Positions 1-8,903 of a DNA stretch of 64,000 nt are shown here, one piece after another. The translations under genes were made by a program, and so were the position numbers. Below the pieces are notes generated by a model, which saw only the letters and a list, made by a program, of their open reading frames with translations, ran no database searches and was not told the origin of the DNA. How positions within the stretch are numbered: position 1 is the first letter of the stretch; each line of letters begins with the position of its first letter. The DNA lies in contig CAJUES010000003.1 of the NCBI GenBank assembly GCA_910585765.1, positions 48,439-112,438 on the forward strand. The letters are read 5' to 3'. Source of the stretch: an uncultured Lachnospiraceae bacterium. GTDB lineage: Bacteria; Bacillota; Clostridia; Lachnospirales; Lachnospiraceae.

Positions 1-923
1 AGGAAATCCTTCCAGATAGGATAGTATTGAGCCTTGACATGCACCTGGTCCCATGTGTAGTCTGATATGAGCGCTCCCTCGTCGCACAGGCTGCTCTCGT
101 TGATATCGATGTAAAAGATATCTTTTTGATTTGCGAGCGTTGCGATCAGGTTGTTTCGGGCGGCGATGTTTTCGTTGGTGATGCTGTCCCCGTCCTCGGA
201 TTTCTTCTGTGTCACGAACAGGTTTCCCTGGATAAAGATCAGCGCCTCCGGCTGAAGCCGGCGGATATCCATCACCACATCGCGGTAGCGCTCGTAAAAG
301 CTTTCCGGTGTTCCCGTGCCGCACTCGTTGATGCCGACCATCAGATAGATCTTGGCAAACTTTTTTTCCGAGAGGACATCGTGGATCGACGTCTTCGCGT
401 CCTCGTACGTGATCTTGGGCTTTTCGTAATCGTAGATGGAGAGCGAGGTCTTGCACAGGAAAGTCGCGTTCTCGATCCCGGAGTACTGGCTGATCCCGAC
501 AGTGCGGGAGTCACCGATGAAGCAGGCGTCGGCAAAATAGTCGTCGGTCGCAGTCGTGAAATCATAGACTTCCGGTTCCTCCTGCACGGCGGGCTGCGAC
601 TCGGCGGCATAGAGCTCCGACAGGATGCCTGTGACTGGGGGCTGCGCCGAGGAGTCCGCAGGCTGTCCGGACTCCCACGAGATCGGGATCACACTCAGAT
701 TGTCGACGGCGTAGTCGGAGTGGAAACTGGACAGGTCTGTCACGTACAATCCGTCGTGGATCCCGCGCATGGCTGTCGCCAGGGACGGCGTGGTCAGCGT
801 GTACAGAGCGTTGTCGTGATAGTACCGGAAGTTCCAGTAGAATCCGAGGGCGCTGAACATCAGTGTGGACACTGTGATCAGGATTAGCAGTGTAAAATAT
901 TTCTTGTTGTTTATTTCTCTCAT
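1..923 (-). CDS. SGNH/GDSL-family hydrolase-like protein, 3' end beyond window
   Basis: The frame is open from an ATG at 923 to the window edge, giving 307 visible residues, so the C-terminus is missing. Residues about 9-29 form an N-terminal membrane anchor. The catalytic part starts with GDS at 137-139 (block I nucleophile Ser), continues with GINE at 197-200 (block III), and has a D-x-V-H pair near the visible end (block V). These are the SGNH esterase/acyltransferase signatures. It starts 33 bp after the MBOAT gene, so the pair looks like an AlgI/AlgX- or PatA/PatB-type O-acetylation cassette in which MBOAT moves acetyl across the membrane and SGNH transfers it to a glycan. The substrate is unknown. 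No conventional strong ribosome binding site is visible. Confidence 0.8.
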   Translation of the reverse strand, partial: MREINNKKYFTLLILITVSTLMFSALGFYWNFRYYHDNALYTLTTPSLATAMRGIHDGLYVTDLSSFHSDYAVDNLSVIPISWESGQPADSSAQPPVTGILSELYAAESQPAVQEEPEVYDFTTATDDYFADACFIGDSRTVGISQYSGIENATFLCKTSLSIYDYEKPKITYEDAKTSIHDVLSEKKFAKIYLMVGINECGTGTPESFYERYRDVVMDIRRLQPEALIFIQGNLFVTQKKSEDGDSITNENIAARNNLIATLANQKDIFYIDINESSLCDEGALISDYTWDQVHVKAQYYPIWKDF

Positions 924-956
924 AATGTAATTTAGCCTTTCCAAAATCCGATAAGA

Positions 957-2396
957 TCAATACCTGAAATACAGGAATGGATTGTTGATACCGATCGCCA
1001 GGTAGTAGACGGACCACCAGAATATGACAAACGCCACGACAACGCCGGAAAATCGGCTGCGCAGTCTGTCGAACAGTTTTTCAGGAAAATCCGTTGCAAA
1101 AAAAATGCTTGCGATGAGCAGCGGCGCATAGTCGGCGATCAGCCGTCTAAAGTCGGCAAGGTCGAAGATGACGTCCGCGTTTCCGGATAAAGCGCCTGGC
1201 AAAAAGAACGGAAACATCCGGTTCAGATAGACGCCAAGCTCCCCGAAATCACTGATCGCAAAGATCGACCAGCTCACAAGGATGTAAAAACACATATATG
1301 TATGTGAGAAGACCTTTGCCAGTATATTGTCGGCATTGAGCCATCTCAGCGTAATATTTTTCTCGATGAACTGCAGGACAAAGATAAAGAGCCCCCACAG
1401 GATAAAGTTCCACGCGGCGCCGTGCCAGAAACCGGTGAGGAGCCACACAGCCAGCAGGTTGAGAACCGTCCGCCCCCGCCCTCTGCGGTTGCCGCCAAGC
1501 GGGATGTACACGTACTCCCGAAACCATGCGCCGAGCGTGATGTGCCAACGGCGCCAGAAGTCCGTGACGCTGCGCGCCATGTAAGGATGGCGGAAGTTTG
1601 CAGGCATGTGAAAGCCCAGCATCTCCCCCAGCCCGACAGCCATCATGGAATACCCGCAGAAGTCAAAGTAGAGCTGCATGGAGTAGGCAAAGGCGCCAAG
1701 CCATGCGAGCGGCGTGGAGATGCTCTCGTAGCCGATGGTGCAGACCTCGTTCCACAAAGTGCCGATCCGGTTTGCGATGATGACCTTGTAGCCGAGACCT
1801 ATGATGAATGTCTTGAGACCGTTGTCAAGGCTGTACACGGAGACAGACCGTTTTTTCAGCTCATCGCGGATGTCGGAGTAGACGACGATCGGTCCGGCGA
1901 TCAGCTGTGGGAACATGCACAGGTACGCGCCGAGATTGACAAAGGATCTGTCCGCTTCCGTCCTCCTGAGATACACGTCAATGACGTAGGACGCGATCTG
2001 GAATGTGTAGAAACTGATCCCGAGCGGCAGCGTGAGGTTCAGCGTGTAGAACCGCCAGGGAATCTCCACGATGCGCAGCGCGGCGTTGATGTTCTCGATA
2101 AAAAAATTGGTGTACTTGAAAAACAGCAGGAACCCAAAGTTGTATACCAGTGACAGGATCAACAGCAGGGTTCGTGCGGCGTCCCTGTCCTCAAGGCGTT
2201 CCATGCCCCTCCCGATGAAGAAGTTGACCGTGATGGAACAGAGGATCAGGAACAGGTAGTAGGGTTCGCCAAAGCTGTAGAAGATCAGGCTTCCCAGAAA
2301 GAGAAGCAGGTTTCTGCGCTTGGCGGGAAATATATAATACAAAACCAGAAAAACCGGCAAAAATCTAAATATAAATGAAAGGCTGCTAAAAACCAT
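957..2396 (-). CDS. MBOAT family membrane-bound O-acyltransferase (AlgI/DltB-like)
   Basis: A 479-residue polytopic membrane protein of usual AlgI length. The start at 2396 follows a GGGGGAA ribosome binding site; the frame runs 56 codons further upstream but that part has no site. The family core is clear: FDFCGYS at 245-251, W-R-R-W-H-I-T-L-G near 281-289, YIPLGGNRRG around 297-306, and FWHGAAWN with the presumed catalytic His at 325. AlgI-type MBOATs pass acyl groups to an extracytoplasmic partner, here the SGNH protein immediately downstream. The target could be an exopolysaccharide, peptidoglycan or teichoic acid; the sequence does not decide. No flagellar or dlt genes adjoin it. Confidence 0.92.
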   Translation of the reverse strand: MVFSSLSFIFRFLPVFLVLYYIFPAKRRNLLLFLGSLIFYSFGEPYYLFLILCSITVNFFIGRGMERLEDRDAARTLLLILSLVYNFGFLLFFKYTNFFIENINAALRIVEIPWRFYTLNLTLPLGISFYTFQIASYVIDVYLRRTEADRSFVNLGAYLCMFPQLIAGPIVVYSDIRDELKKRSVSVYSLDNGLKTFIIGLGYKVIIANRIGTLWNEVCTIGYESISTPLAWLGAFAYSMQLYFDFCGYSMMAVGLGEMLGFHMPANFRHPYMARSVTDFWRRWHITLGAWFREYVYIPLGGNRRGRGRTVLNLLAVWLLTGFWHGAAWNFILWGLFIFVLQFIEKNITLRWLNADNILAKVFSHTYMCFYILVSWSIFAISDFGELGVYLNRMFPFFLPGALSGNADVIFDLADFRRLIADYAPLLIASIFFATDFPEKLFDRLRSRFSGVVVAFVIFWWSVYYLAIGINNPFLYFRY

Positions 2397-2496
2397 GATG
2401 TTCCCCCATAAATCATGATACGAGACAAATATATGATAAAACGCGAGATGCGGACTGCAGTTCCAGCAAAAAACAGTTTGTATAACCGTATTATCC

Positions 2497-2526
2497 ATTA
2501 TAACAAAATTAAACGGATAATGCCAC
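2497..2526 (-). promoter_or_regulatory. Candidate extended -10 promoter for the MBOAT/SGNH pair
   Basis: Read on the minus strand: GTGGCA, 18 bp, then TGtTATAAT (consensus -10 with the TG extension). It lies about 100 nt upstream of the MBOAT start. The -35 matches 4 of 6. Confidence 0.45.
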
Positions 2527-2658
2527 AGAATAATTCGATTTTTTTGTACAAACAATGCGGTCAATTCTACAGAAAATCCAGCATTTTAGACATTTGTTTC
2601 CGAAAGTGCCACCACTAATATATGCCGCGGAGCGCAAAATATGTTTTTGGAAATTTTA

Positions 2659-2687
2659 TTGCAGCGGCTGCAAAAAACTGCTATATT
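2659..2687 (+). promoter_or_regulatory. Candidate sigma-A promoter for the PrsA-like gene
   Basis: TTGCAG, 17 bp, TATATT, about 70 nt before the start codon at 2756. The 2397-2755 gap therefore carries divergent promoters; nothing else is evident in it. Confidence 0.5.
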
Positions 2688-2755
2688 AGAAGCGGTTATG
2701 CGTGTTGTCTGAAAAAACAGGCGTGGAGATATATGGAGACGTATGGGAGGCAGGT

Positions 2756-3832
2756 ATGGGATCACGGCATTTGAAATATAGGGCAGGATTGCTGGCAGTC
2801 CTGTTTGCGGCAGCATTTTTGGCGACGGGCTGCAGGATCAAATTGAATGAGCACGGAAATACAAAGATTGTGCTGACGACAGGTTTTGACAAGGACGAGG
2901 TGTTCCGCATTGACAAGGCTTCCTGCAGGCTGCCGGAAGTGATGGTCTATCTGACTAATATGAAAAACCAGTACGAGCAGGCACTCGGGAGCCAGATCTG
3001 GCAGACCTCCTACGAGGGAGAAACGCTCGAGGAGAATGTGAAGGAGACCGTGCTTGCCGGCATCGCGCGCATCAAGGCGATGAACCTGCTGGCGGAGGAG
3101 TACGGGATAAGTCTTTCCGACGAGGAGACGGGCGCGGCGGCAAAGGCGGCGGGGCAGTATTTTGCTTCCCTGGGCGACAGGGAGCGGGAGCTGCTGGGGG
3201 TGGACGAAAAGGCTTTGTGCGCGATGTACGAGGAGTTCGCGTTGGCAGAAAAAGTCTACGAATACCTGATCGCGGACATCAATCCCGAGATCAGTGATGA
3301 CGAGGCGAGGACGATCACCGTACAGCACATTCTGATCAGGACATATTCGCTGAATGAGGCGGGAGAGCGCGTGCCGTACGACGATGAGGCGAGGAAGGAG
3401 GCACACAGAAAGGCGCGCGAGGTGTTGAGAAAAGCGCGTGCAGGCGAGGATTTTGCGGGGTTGATCACCGAGTACAGCGAGGATAGCAATCCCTCCTACT
3501 CCTTCGGGAAAGGGGTGATGGAGACGGCTTTCGAGGAGGCGTCCTTCAACCTGGGGACAGATGAGATCAGTGACATCGTGGAGACGGATCACGGTTATCA
3601 CATCATCAAATGTATCAGCACGTTCGACAGGGACGAGACGGACCGGAACAAAGTAAAGATCGTGGAGCAGCGCAGGAAAGAAGTGTTCAGCGAGGAGTAC
3701 TCGGGGTTTGTGGAGAAGCTCACCAGAAGCCTGAACGAGGAGCTGTGGGAGAAGGTGGGGTTCCTTGACGATGCGGAAGTGACGACAGGCACTTTCTTCG
3801 AGGTCTATCAGGAAGTGTTTGACAAAAAATAA
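2756..3832 (+). CDS. PrsA-like peptidyl-prolyl isomerase lipoprotein
   Basis: Extracytoplasmic foldase of 358 residues. The start at 2756 has GGGAGG 5-6 nt upstream and puts a lipoprotein signal at the N-terminus: basic residues, a hydrophobic run, and lipobox L-A-T-G-C with Cys26. A SurA/PrsA-type helical N-domain follows. A parvulin PPIase domain lies at about 185-290 (TVQHILIRT, the EDFAGLITEYSED region, and DHGYHIIKC). A helical C-domain closes the protein. PrsA-type proteins assist folding of secreted proteins after translocation. It is monocistronic, and the CIRCE/htpG control region follows directly, so two folding factors sit side by side. The frame can be extended 18 codons upstream, but that would bury the signal peptide. 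Confidence 0.85.
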   Translation: MGSRHLKYRAGLLAVLFAAAFLATGCRIKLNEHGNTKIVLTTGFDKDEVFRIDKASCRLPEVMVYLTNMKNQYEQALGSQIWQTSYEGETLEENVKETVLAGIARIKAMNLLAEEYGISLSDEETGAAAKAAGQYFASLGDRERELLGVDEKALCAMYEEFALAEKVYEYLIADINPEISDDEARTITVQHILIRTYSLNEAGERVPYDDEARKEAHRKAREVLRKARAGEDFAGLITEYSEDSNPSYSFGKGVMETAFEEASFNLGTDEISDIVETDHGYHIIKCISTFDRDETDRNKVKIVEQRRKEVFSEEYSGFVEKLTRSLNEELWEKVGFLDDAEVTTGTFFEVYQEVFDKK

Positions 3833-3858
3833 AGGAAATATAAACAAAATATAAATTA

Positions 3859-3885
3859 TTAGCACTCATGCGAAATGAGTGCTAA
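3859..3885 (+). promoter_or_regulatory. CIRCE operator (HrcA binding site) upstream of htpG
   Basis: TTAGCACTC, exactly 9 bp, GAGTGCTAA: both arms match the CIRCE consensus with no mismatch. It sits 8 bp before the -35 of the htpG promoter. Confidence 0.95.
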
Positions 3886-3892
3886 TTTCCTC

Positions 3893-3921
3893 TTGACTTT
3901 TATATATCGGGGTATTAAACT
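3893..3921 (+). promoter_or_regulatory. htpG sigma-A promoter
   Basis: TTGACT, 17 bp, TAAACT. It lies just downstream of the CIRCE element and gives a leader of about 90 nt. Confidence 0.7.
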
Positions 3922-4019
3922 ATATCTCAGTCAAGGAGTTTGCGCAAACGCAGACTTGTGAAAACAGAGTGACCAGGAACAAGTACAAAAACAAATATGA
4001 GAAAGGAATGTGATTTTTT

Positions 4020-6140
4020 ATGGCAGAGAAGCGCGGAAACCTGTCGATCAACAGCGATAATATTTTTCCGATCATTAAGAAGTGGTTGTATTCAGACCAC
4101 GATATCTTTTATAGAGAGCTGATCTCGAACGGCTGTGACGCCATCACGAAACTGAACAAGCTTGAGATGATGGGAGAGTATGAGTACCCCGCCGGTGTCA
4201 AAAAGGATATCCATATCGTCGTCAATCCGGAGGAGAAGACACTCAAATTCATCGATACAGGACTGGGCATGACGGCGGGCGAGGTCGAGGAGTATATCAA
4301 CCAGATCGCTTTTTCAGGCGCGACGGACTTCATCGAAAAGTACAAGGATAAGGCAAACGACGATCAGATCATCGGTCATTTCGGACTTGGCTTCTACTCG
4401 GCGTTTATGGTGGCGGACGAGGTTCACATCGATACGCTCTCCTACCAGAAGGATGCGGTGCCTGTGCACTGGGAGTGCGACGGCGGCACGGAGTTCTCCA
4501 TGAGAGACGGGGACAGGACGACAGTCGGTACAGAGATCACGCTGTATCTCAACGAGGACTGCCTGGAGTTCTGCAACGAGTACAAGGCGAGGGAAGTGAT
4601 CAAGAAGTACTGCTCTTTCATGCCGTACGATATCTATCTCGAGAAGGCGAACGCACCGGAGGAGTTTGAGACGATCGATCCCGATGAGAAGAGAGAGGAC
4701 GATGTGGTCGTGGAGTCCTTCGAGGAGGAGAAGGAGATCCCCGGCGAGGACGGCGCGGAGCCGACCAAGGAGAAAGTGCCAAAGCTAAAGATCAAAAAGC
4801 GTCCTGTACCGCTGAACGAGACACATCCTCTGTGGGCAAAGCACCCGAACGAGTGCACGAAGGAGGAGTACATCGAGTTCTACCGCAAGGTGTTTGCCGA
4901 TTACAAGGAGCCGCTCTTCTGGATCCACTTGAACATGGACTATCCGTTCAACATGAAGGGTATCCTCTATTTCCCCAAGATCAATATGGAGTATGAGTCC
5001 ATCGAGGGAACGATCAAGCTGTACAACAACCAGGTGTTCATCGCGGACAACATCAAGGAAGTCATCCCTGAATTCCTGCTGCTGCTCAAGGGCGTGATCG
5101 ACTGTCCGGACCTGCCGCTGAACGTATCGAGAAGCGCGCTGCAGAATGACGGTTTTGTGACAAAGATCAGCGAGTATATCACCAAGAAGGTCGCGGACAA
5201 GCTCTCAGGCATGTGCAAGACAGACAAGGAAAACTATGAGAAGTACTGGGACGACATCAGCCCGTTCATCAAGTTCGGCTGCCTCAAGGACGACAAGTTC
5301 TGCGAGAAGATGACAGACTATATCCTGTTCAAGAACCTTGACGGGAAGTACCTGACACTGCCGGAATGCCTTGAAGTCAAGAAGATCGATCCTGACGAGA
5401 AGGCGGCGGATGACAGTACCGTTTCCGCTACAGATGCCGAGACCGGCGAGAAGGTGGAGGCAGAGGTAGTCGACGAGAAGGAGGACGCTGCAGACGCACC
5501 GGCGGAGGATCAGGAGACGAAGGAAAAGATCATCTACTATGTGACAGACCTCGTACAGCAGAGCCAGTATGTGAACATGTTCAAGAATGCCGGCATGGAT
5601 GCTGTCGTGCTGCCGGACAAGATCGACCAGCCGTTTGTGTCCCAGCTCGAGTCAAAGAATGAGGGCATCAAGTTCGCGCGCATCGACGCGGATCTGACAG
5701 ACACCTTCAAGGCTGAGAACTCCAAGGAAGAGGAGGAAGCGCTCACCAGGAAGAGCGAGGAGATCACGGAGGTCTTTAAGAAAGCGGTAAATAACGAGAA
5801 TATCACGGTGAAGGTGGAGAAGCTCAGGAACGAGGACATCGCTTCGATGATCACGGTTTCCGAGGAGTCGCGCAGGATGCAGGACATGATGCGGATGTAC
5901 GCGATGCCGGGCATGGACATGGGCATGATGGGCATGGGAAAAGAGGGGCAGACCCTGATCCTCAACGCGAACAATCAGCTTGTATCCTATGTGCTGGAAA
6001 ACAAGGAGGGCGAGAATGTCGAGCTGATCTGCGAGCAGCTCTATGATCTGGCACTGATCCAGCAGGCACCGCTGCAGCCGGAGGCTATGACAAAGTTTAT
6101 CAGCAGGAGCAACAAGATCATGATGCTCCTGACGAAATAA
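4020..6140 (+). CDS. htpG: HtpG, Hsp90-family molecular chaperone
   Basis: Full-length bacterial Hsp90, 706 residues against about 625 in E. coli and B. subtilis. The N-terminal GHKL ATPase shows RELISNGCDA with Glu33 and Asn37, DTGLGM with Asp79, and GHFGLGFYSAFMVA at about 119-132. The usual A-S pair in the ELISN motif is G-C here. The client-binding middle domain contains LPLNVSRSALQ. The extra length is in two charged, low-complexity insertions, one around 220-265 and an acidic one around 460-505. The C-terminal dimerisation region is Met-rich around 625-640. Control by HrcA is indicated by the perfect CIRCE upstream; in B. subtilis htpG is not part of the HrcA regulon. A strong terminator follows. 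Confidence 0.97.
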   Translation: MAEKRGNLSINSDNIFPIIKKWLYSDHDIFYRELISNGCDAITKLNKLEMMGEYEYPAGVKKDIHIVVNPEEKTLKFIDTGLGMTAGEVEEYINQIAFSGATDFIEKYKDKANDDQIIGHFGLGFYSAFMVADEVHIDTLSYQKDAVPVHWECDGGTEFSMRDGDRTTVGTEITLYLNEDCLEFCNEYKAREVIKKYCSFMPYDIYLEKANAPEEFETIDPDEKREDDVVVESFEEEKEIPGEDGAEPTKEKVPKLKIKKRPVPLNETHPLWAKHPNECTKEEYIEFYRKVFADYKEPLFWIHLNMDYPFNMKGILYFPKINMEYESIEGTIKLYNNQVFIADNIKEVIPEFLLLLKGVIDCPDLPLNVSRSALQNDGFVTKISEYITKKVADKLSGMCKTDKENYEKYWDDISPFIKFGCLKDDKFCEKMTDYILFKNLDGKYLTLPECLEVKKIDPDEKAADDSTVSATDAETGEKVEAEVVDEKEDAADAPAEDQETKEKIIYYVTDLVQQSQYVNMFKNAGMDAVVLPDKIDQPFVSQLESKNEGIKFARIDADLTDTFKAENSKEEEEALTRKSEEITEVFKKAVNNENITVKVEKLRNEDIASMITVSEESRRMQDMMRMYAMPGMDMGMMGMGKEGQTLILNANNQLVSYVLENKEGENVELICEQLYDLALIQQAPLQPEAMTKFISRSNKIMMLLTK

Positions 6141-6171
6141 GCGGGATCAAATAAAATAAATAAAAGCAGAT

Positions 6172-6205
6172 AAAAATCCAGCAGGTGAACGCCTGCTGGA
6201 TTTTT
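6172..6205 (+). terminator. Rho-independent terminator, probably bidirectional
   Basis: CCAGCAGG and CCTGCTGG stem flanked by A5 on the left and T5 on the right, between htpG and the convergent gene that ends at 6204. Confidence 0.9.
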
Positions 6206-6740
6206 AAGATTCCATCATATAGAGCTGGGTTATGCGGTCATTCTCGACGAACCAGGAATCCTTATCCCTGGTGCCTGTCACCTGACAGAGTGTATTGCAG
6301 ATGCCAAGCGCAGGGTTCCACAGATAATCCCGTTCCTCGTAGATGCCTGCCAGTATTTTCCTGTCTACAAGACCTGTAAAACCGAGATCTTTCACGGGTC
6401 TGAGCCCGAGCTCAAAGCCCAGCCGGGGATTGTTGGTCGAGACAATGACGCCCTCCTTGAGGATATTGCGTATTGTCACACTCTCATAGCAGGTCTGCAC
6501 GATACCGACCATGCGTATGTTGCTCGCGCGCGTGAGATTCTCATCGCGCAGATCCGTCTGCAACAGGTATCTGCCATCCTGGGTTGGAAACGTGAAATTT
6601 TCATCTGCGGCATCTGAGTAGAGTACGAAACGTCCAACTCCTAGATACACGGCAGGATATTCGCTGCCACAGTACATCACATAGAGTCCTTCGCGGTATT
6701 CACCGGTAGAAGTGCCTTCAAATTCAAAACGCTCCTTCAT
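6204..6740 (-). CDS. Hypothetical protein, 178 aa
   Basis: I do not recognise this family. It is a soluble-looking 178-residue protein without signal peptide or membrane segment, rich in aromatic and charged residues. The first part has beta-type alternation (EGLYVMYCGSEYPAVYLGVG). The start is backed by AAGGAG 11 nt upstream and by a good minus-strand promoter (TTGTCA-17-TATGAT). Its stop codon overlaps the shared terminator with htpG. A transcribed single gene is likely; function cannot be assigned. Confidence 0.75.
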   Translation of the reverse strand: MKERFEFEGTSTGEYREGLYVMYCGSEYPAVYLGVGRFVLYSDAADENFTFPTQDGRYLLQTDLRDENLTRASNIRMVGIVQTCYESVTIRNILKEGVIVSTNNPRLGFELGLRPVKDLGFTGLVDRKILAGIYEERDYLWNPALGICNTLCQVTGTRDKDSWFVENDRITQLYMMES

Positions 6741-6800
6741 ATTTGCCTGCGTCTCCTTTTTGGTTTAGTAAGAGTTCAGCCATATCTATCAACTATTCTA

Positions 6801-6829
6801 ATCATATAATATCAAAAACTTGATGACAA
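6801..6829 (-). promoter_or_regulatory. Promoter for the 178-aa hypothetical gene
   Basis: Minus strand TTGTCA, 17 bp, TATGAT; both hexamers match 5 of 6. It lies 61 nt upstream of the start codon. Confidence 0.6.
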
Positions 6830-7086
6830 GGGGGTGAGGCAGGTGAAAAAAACAGTAACACACTGTTGTTATAAAAGTGGAATTTATAACAAAAATATAT
6901 TTTTTTACAAAAAAAACTGAAATTATAGAAATATTCCTTATATTTGACTCATAAAGTGAAAATAGAGTGATATTATCGGCGTAATGGCTGAAATGTCACT
7001 GCAATCGCCGCAATCCCAAAAATGTCAGCTGTTATCCTTACAGGGATCCCAGATATAATAACAGGAGTTTTTATATTGATAAACAA
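6830..7086. other. AT-rich intergenic stretch with two adjacent small hairpins
   Basis: No coding signal. AACAGT/ACTGTT (6851-6867) is followed at once by GTTATAAA/TTTATAAC (6868-6890), then an A/T run with T7. It could be a weak terminator or a protein site; no partner gene is obvious. Confidence 0.3.
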
Positions 7087-7115
7087 ATGACAAATCGGGG
7101 AAAATGGTATAGAAT
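7087..7115 (+). promoter_or_regulatory. Candidate promoter for the DUF1653 gene
   Basis: ATGACA, 17 bp, TAGAAT, 77 nt before the start at 7193. Confidence 0.4.
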
Positions 7116-7192
7116 AATCTTTGAGGTTTTTGACAGATCGTTTTCACGGAAAATAGTTCACAGAAAATAGAGAAGGAAGGTATGACTGCAGT

Positions 7193-7774
7193 ATGAGACC
7201 AAATCCCAGACCACAGGAGATCTACAGGCATTTCAAGGGAAATATATACCAGATCGTCACGCTTGCGCGCCACTCGGAGGACGGTGTGATGATGGTGGTA
7301 TATCAGCAGCTGTATGCGCCGTTTGAAGTATATGTGCGGCCGCTTGAGATGTTCATGAGCAGGATCGACACCAGAAAATACCCCGACGAGAGACAGGTTT
7401 ACCGCTTCGAGAAGGTGGATCCTGCGGGGGAAAGCATAGCCCGGACGCGCGGGGCGGCGGATGACAGGAGCCTGAATGAAAGACAACGGGAGTCTGCACC
7501 GCCGGGGAGCACCGGCACGGAGACGCAGCAGGGCGCCGGGGACGGTTTTGAGCTCGACGCAGGGCTTGTGGAGTTTCTGGATGCCGACTCCTATGAGAAG
7601 AAGCTCCAGATCCTCAGCGCGCTCCACCCGAGAATAACAGATGCTATGATCGACACGATGGCGGTGAGCCTTGACACGGAGGTGAAGGAGGGGGATATCG
7701 AGAACCGCTACAACGAGATCAAAAACTGCCTTCTCACAATGGAGCGCTTCGAGTGCAACCGGCTCAGGTCATAG
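7193..7774 (+). CDS. DUF1653 domain protein
   Basis: 193 residues. The N-terminal 70 residues match the DUF1653 pattern as I know it: P-Q-E-I-Y-R-H-F-K-G, I-V-T-L-A-R-H-S-E, M-V-V-Y-Q-Q-L-Y, VYVRPLEMF, then Y-P-D and Y-R-F-E. Residues about 80-125 are a low-complexity linker. The C-terminal 65 residues form a helical domain (FLDADSYEKKLQIL). The biochemical role of DUF1653 is unknown. GAAGGAAGG precedes the start. A four-codon frame (ATG at 7182) ends in TGA overlapping the gene's own ATG as ATGA, so initiation here may be coupled. The glycosyltransferase gene follows after 19 bp. Confidence 0.8.
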   Translation: MRPNPRPQEIYRHFKGNIYQIVTLARHSEDGVMMVVYQQLYAPFEVYVRPLEMFMSRIDTRKYPDERQVYRFEKVDPAGESIARTRGAADDRSLNERQRESAPPGSTGTETQQGAGDGFELDAGLVEFLDADSYEKKLQILSALHPRITDAMIDTMAVSLDTEVKEGDIENRYNEIKNCLLTMERFECNRLRS

Positions 7775-7793
7775 ACTGCAGAAGGAGGAATTT

Positions 7794-8819
7794 ATGAAAC
7801 TATTATCGATAGCGATACCCTGCTACAACTCGTCATTGTACATGCGCAAATGCATCGACTCTCTGCTTCCGGGCGGCGAGGATGTGGAGATCATCATCGT
7901 CAACGATGGTTCTGCTGACAATACACCGGATATCGCCGAGGAGTATCGGCAGCGTTTTCCTGGCATCGTCAAGGTGGTGAACAAGGAGAACGGAGGGCAC
8001 GGATCGGCTGTGAATGCAGGGATCGAACATGCCAGCGGTCTGTACTTCAAGGTCGTCGACAGCGATGACTGGGTGAGCCAGAGCGCCTATATACAGATCC
8101 TGGACAAGCTCAGGGAGCTGCTGCAGAGCGGGAATTCCATCGACATGCTTGTCAGCAATTTTGTCTATGAGAAGGAGGGGGAGAAGCGCAGGAAAGTCAT
8201 GAAGTACCATCATGCGCTGCCGCAGGATGAGATCTTCACCTGGAGGGATGTGCGCCATTTCAGAGTGGGGCAGTATATTTTGATGCACTCTGTCATCTAC
8301 AGGACAAATCTGCTGCGCGATTGTGGATTAAAGCTTCCGGAGAACACCTTTTATGTGGATAACATTTTCGTGTTCAATCCGCTCCCGTATGTCAGGACGA
8401 TGTATTATATGGATGTAAATTTTTACAGATATTTCATCGGGCGGGCGGATCAGTCCGTCAATGAGCAGGTCATGATCGGAAGGATCGACCAGCAGATCCG
8501 GGTGAACAAACTGATGGTCGATTACTATGTGGCAGAGAAACAGCATATTCTGGCGAACGGCAAGGTGAGAAAGTACATGGTCAACTATCTTGACATCATC
8601 ACGACCGTCTCCTCGGTGCTGCTGATCCGCTCCGGGATTGAGGAAAACCTGGAGAAGAAAAAGGAACTCTGGCAGTATATCAAGTCAAAGGACAAGGTGC
8701 TGTGGGCGCGCCTGCGTATGGGGCTGCTCGGAAATGCCATGAACCTTCCGGGAAAGCTCGGCAGGAAGATCACAGTGGACGGGTACAAGATCTGCCAGCG
8801 GATCTTCCACTTTAATTAA
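7794..8819 (+). CDS. Glycosyltransferase family 2 protein
   Basis: GT-A fold glycosyltransferase, 341 residues. The N-terminal catalytic domain shows LLSIAIPCYN, IIIVNDGSADNT, a gly-rich NGGHGSAVNAG segment and the metal/nucleotide-sugar DxD motif in VDSDDW near residue 86. The C-terminal 150 residues are helical and probably shape acceptor binding. There is no signal peptide and no clear membrane segment. The start follows GAAGGAGG. It probably shares a transcript with the DUF1653 gene. Sugar donor and acceptor cannot be read from the sequence; envelope or exopolysaccharide synthesis is a reasonable guess. Confidence 0.88.
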   Translation: MKLLSIAIPCYNSSLYMRKCIDSLLPGGEDVEIIIVNDGSADNTPDIAEEYRQRFPGIVKVVNKENGGHGSAVNAGIEHASGLYFKVVDSDDWVSQSAYIQILDKLRELLQSGNSIDMLVSNFVYEKEGEKRRKVMKYHHALPQDEIFTWRDVRHFRVGQYILMHSVIYRTNLLRDCGLKLPENTFYVDNIFVFNPLPYVRTMYYMDVNFYRYFIGRADQSVNEQVMIGRIDQQIRVNKLMVDYYVAEKQHILANGKVRKYMVNYLDIITTVSSVLLIRSGIEENLEKKKELWQYIKSKDKVLWARLRMGLLGNAMNLPGKLGRKITVDGYKICQRIFHFN

Positions 8820-8822
8820 TGC

Positions 8823-8851
8823 TTGTAATATTGCGGGAAAACAGGTATACT
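8823..8851 (+). promoter_or_regulatory. glyA promoter
   Basis: TTGTAA, 17 bp, TATACT, beginning 3 bp after the upstream stop codon and 52 nt before the glyA start. Confidence 0.55.
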
Positions 8852-8903
8852 AGAGCGTGTTTGAAAGATCGTTTATGAATAAATAAATACGGAGGAGAGT
8901 TTG

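Noticed and set aside
126..887. Open plus-strand frame of 253 codons at the window start
   Set aside because: It lies opposite the SGNH gene, whose minus-strand frame carries GDS, GINE and D-x-V-H motifs; the plus frame has no recognisable domain and no ribosome binding site.
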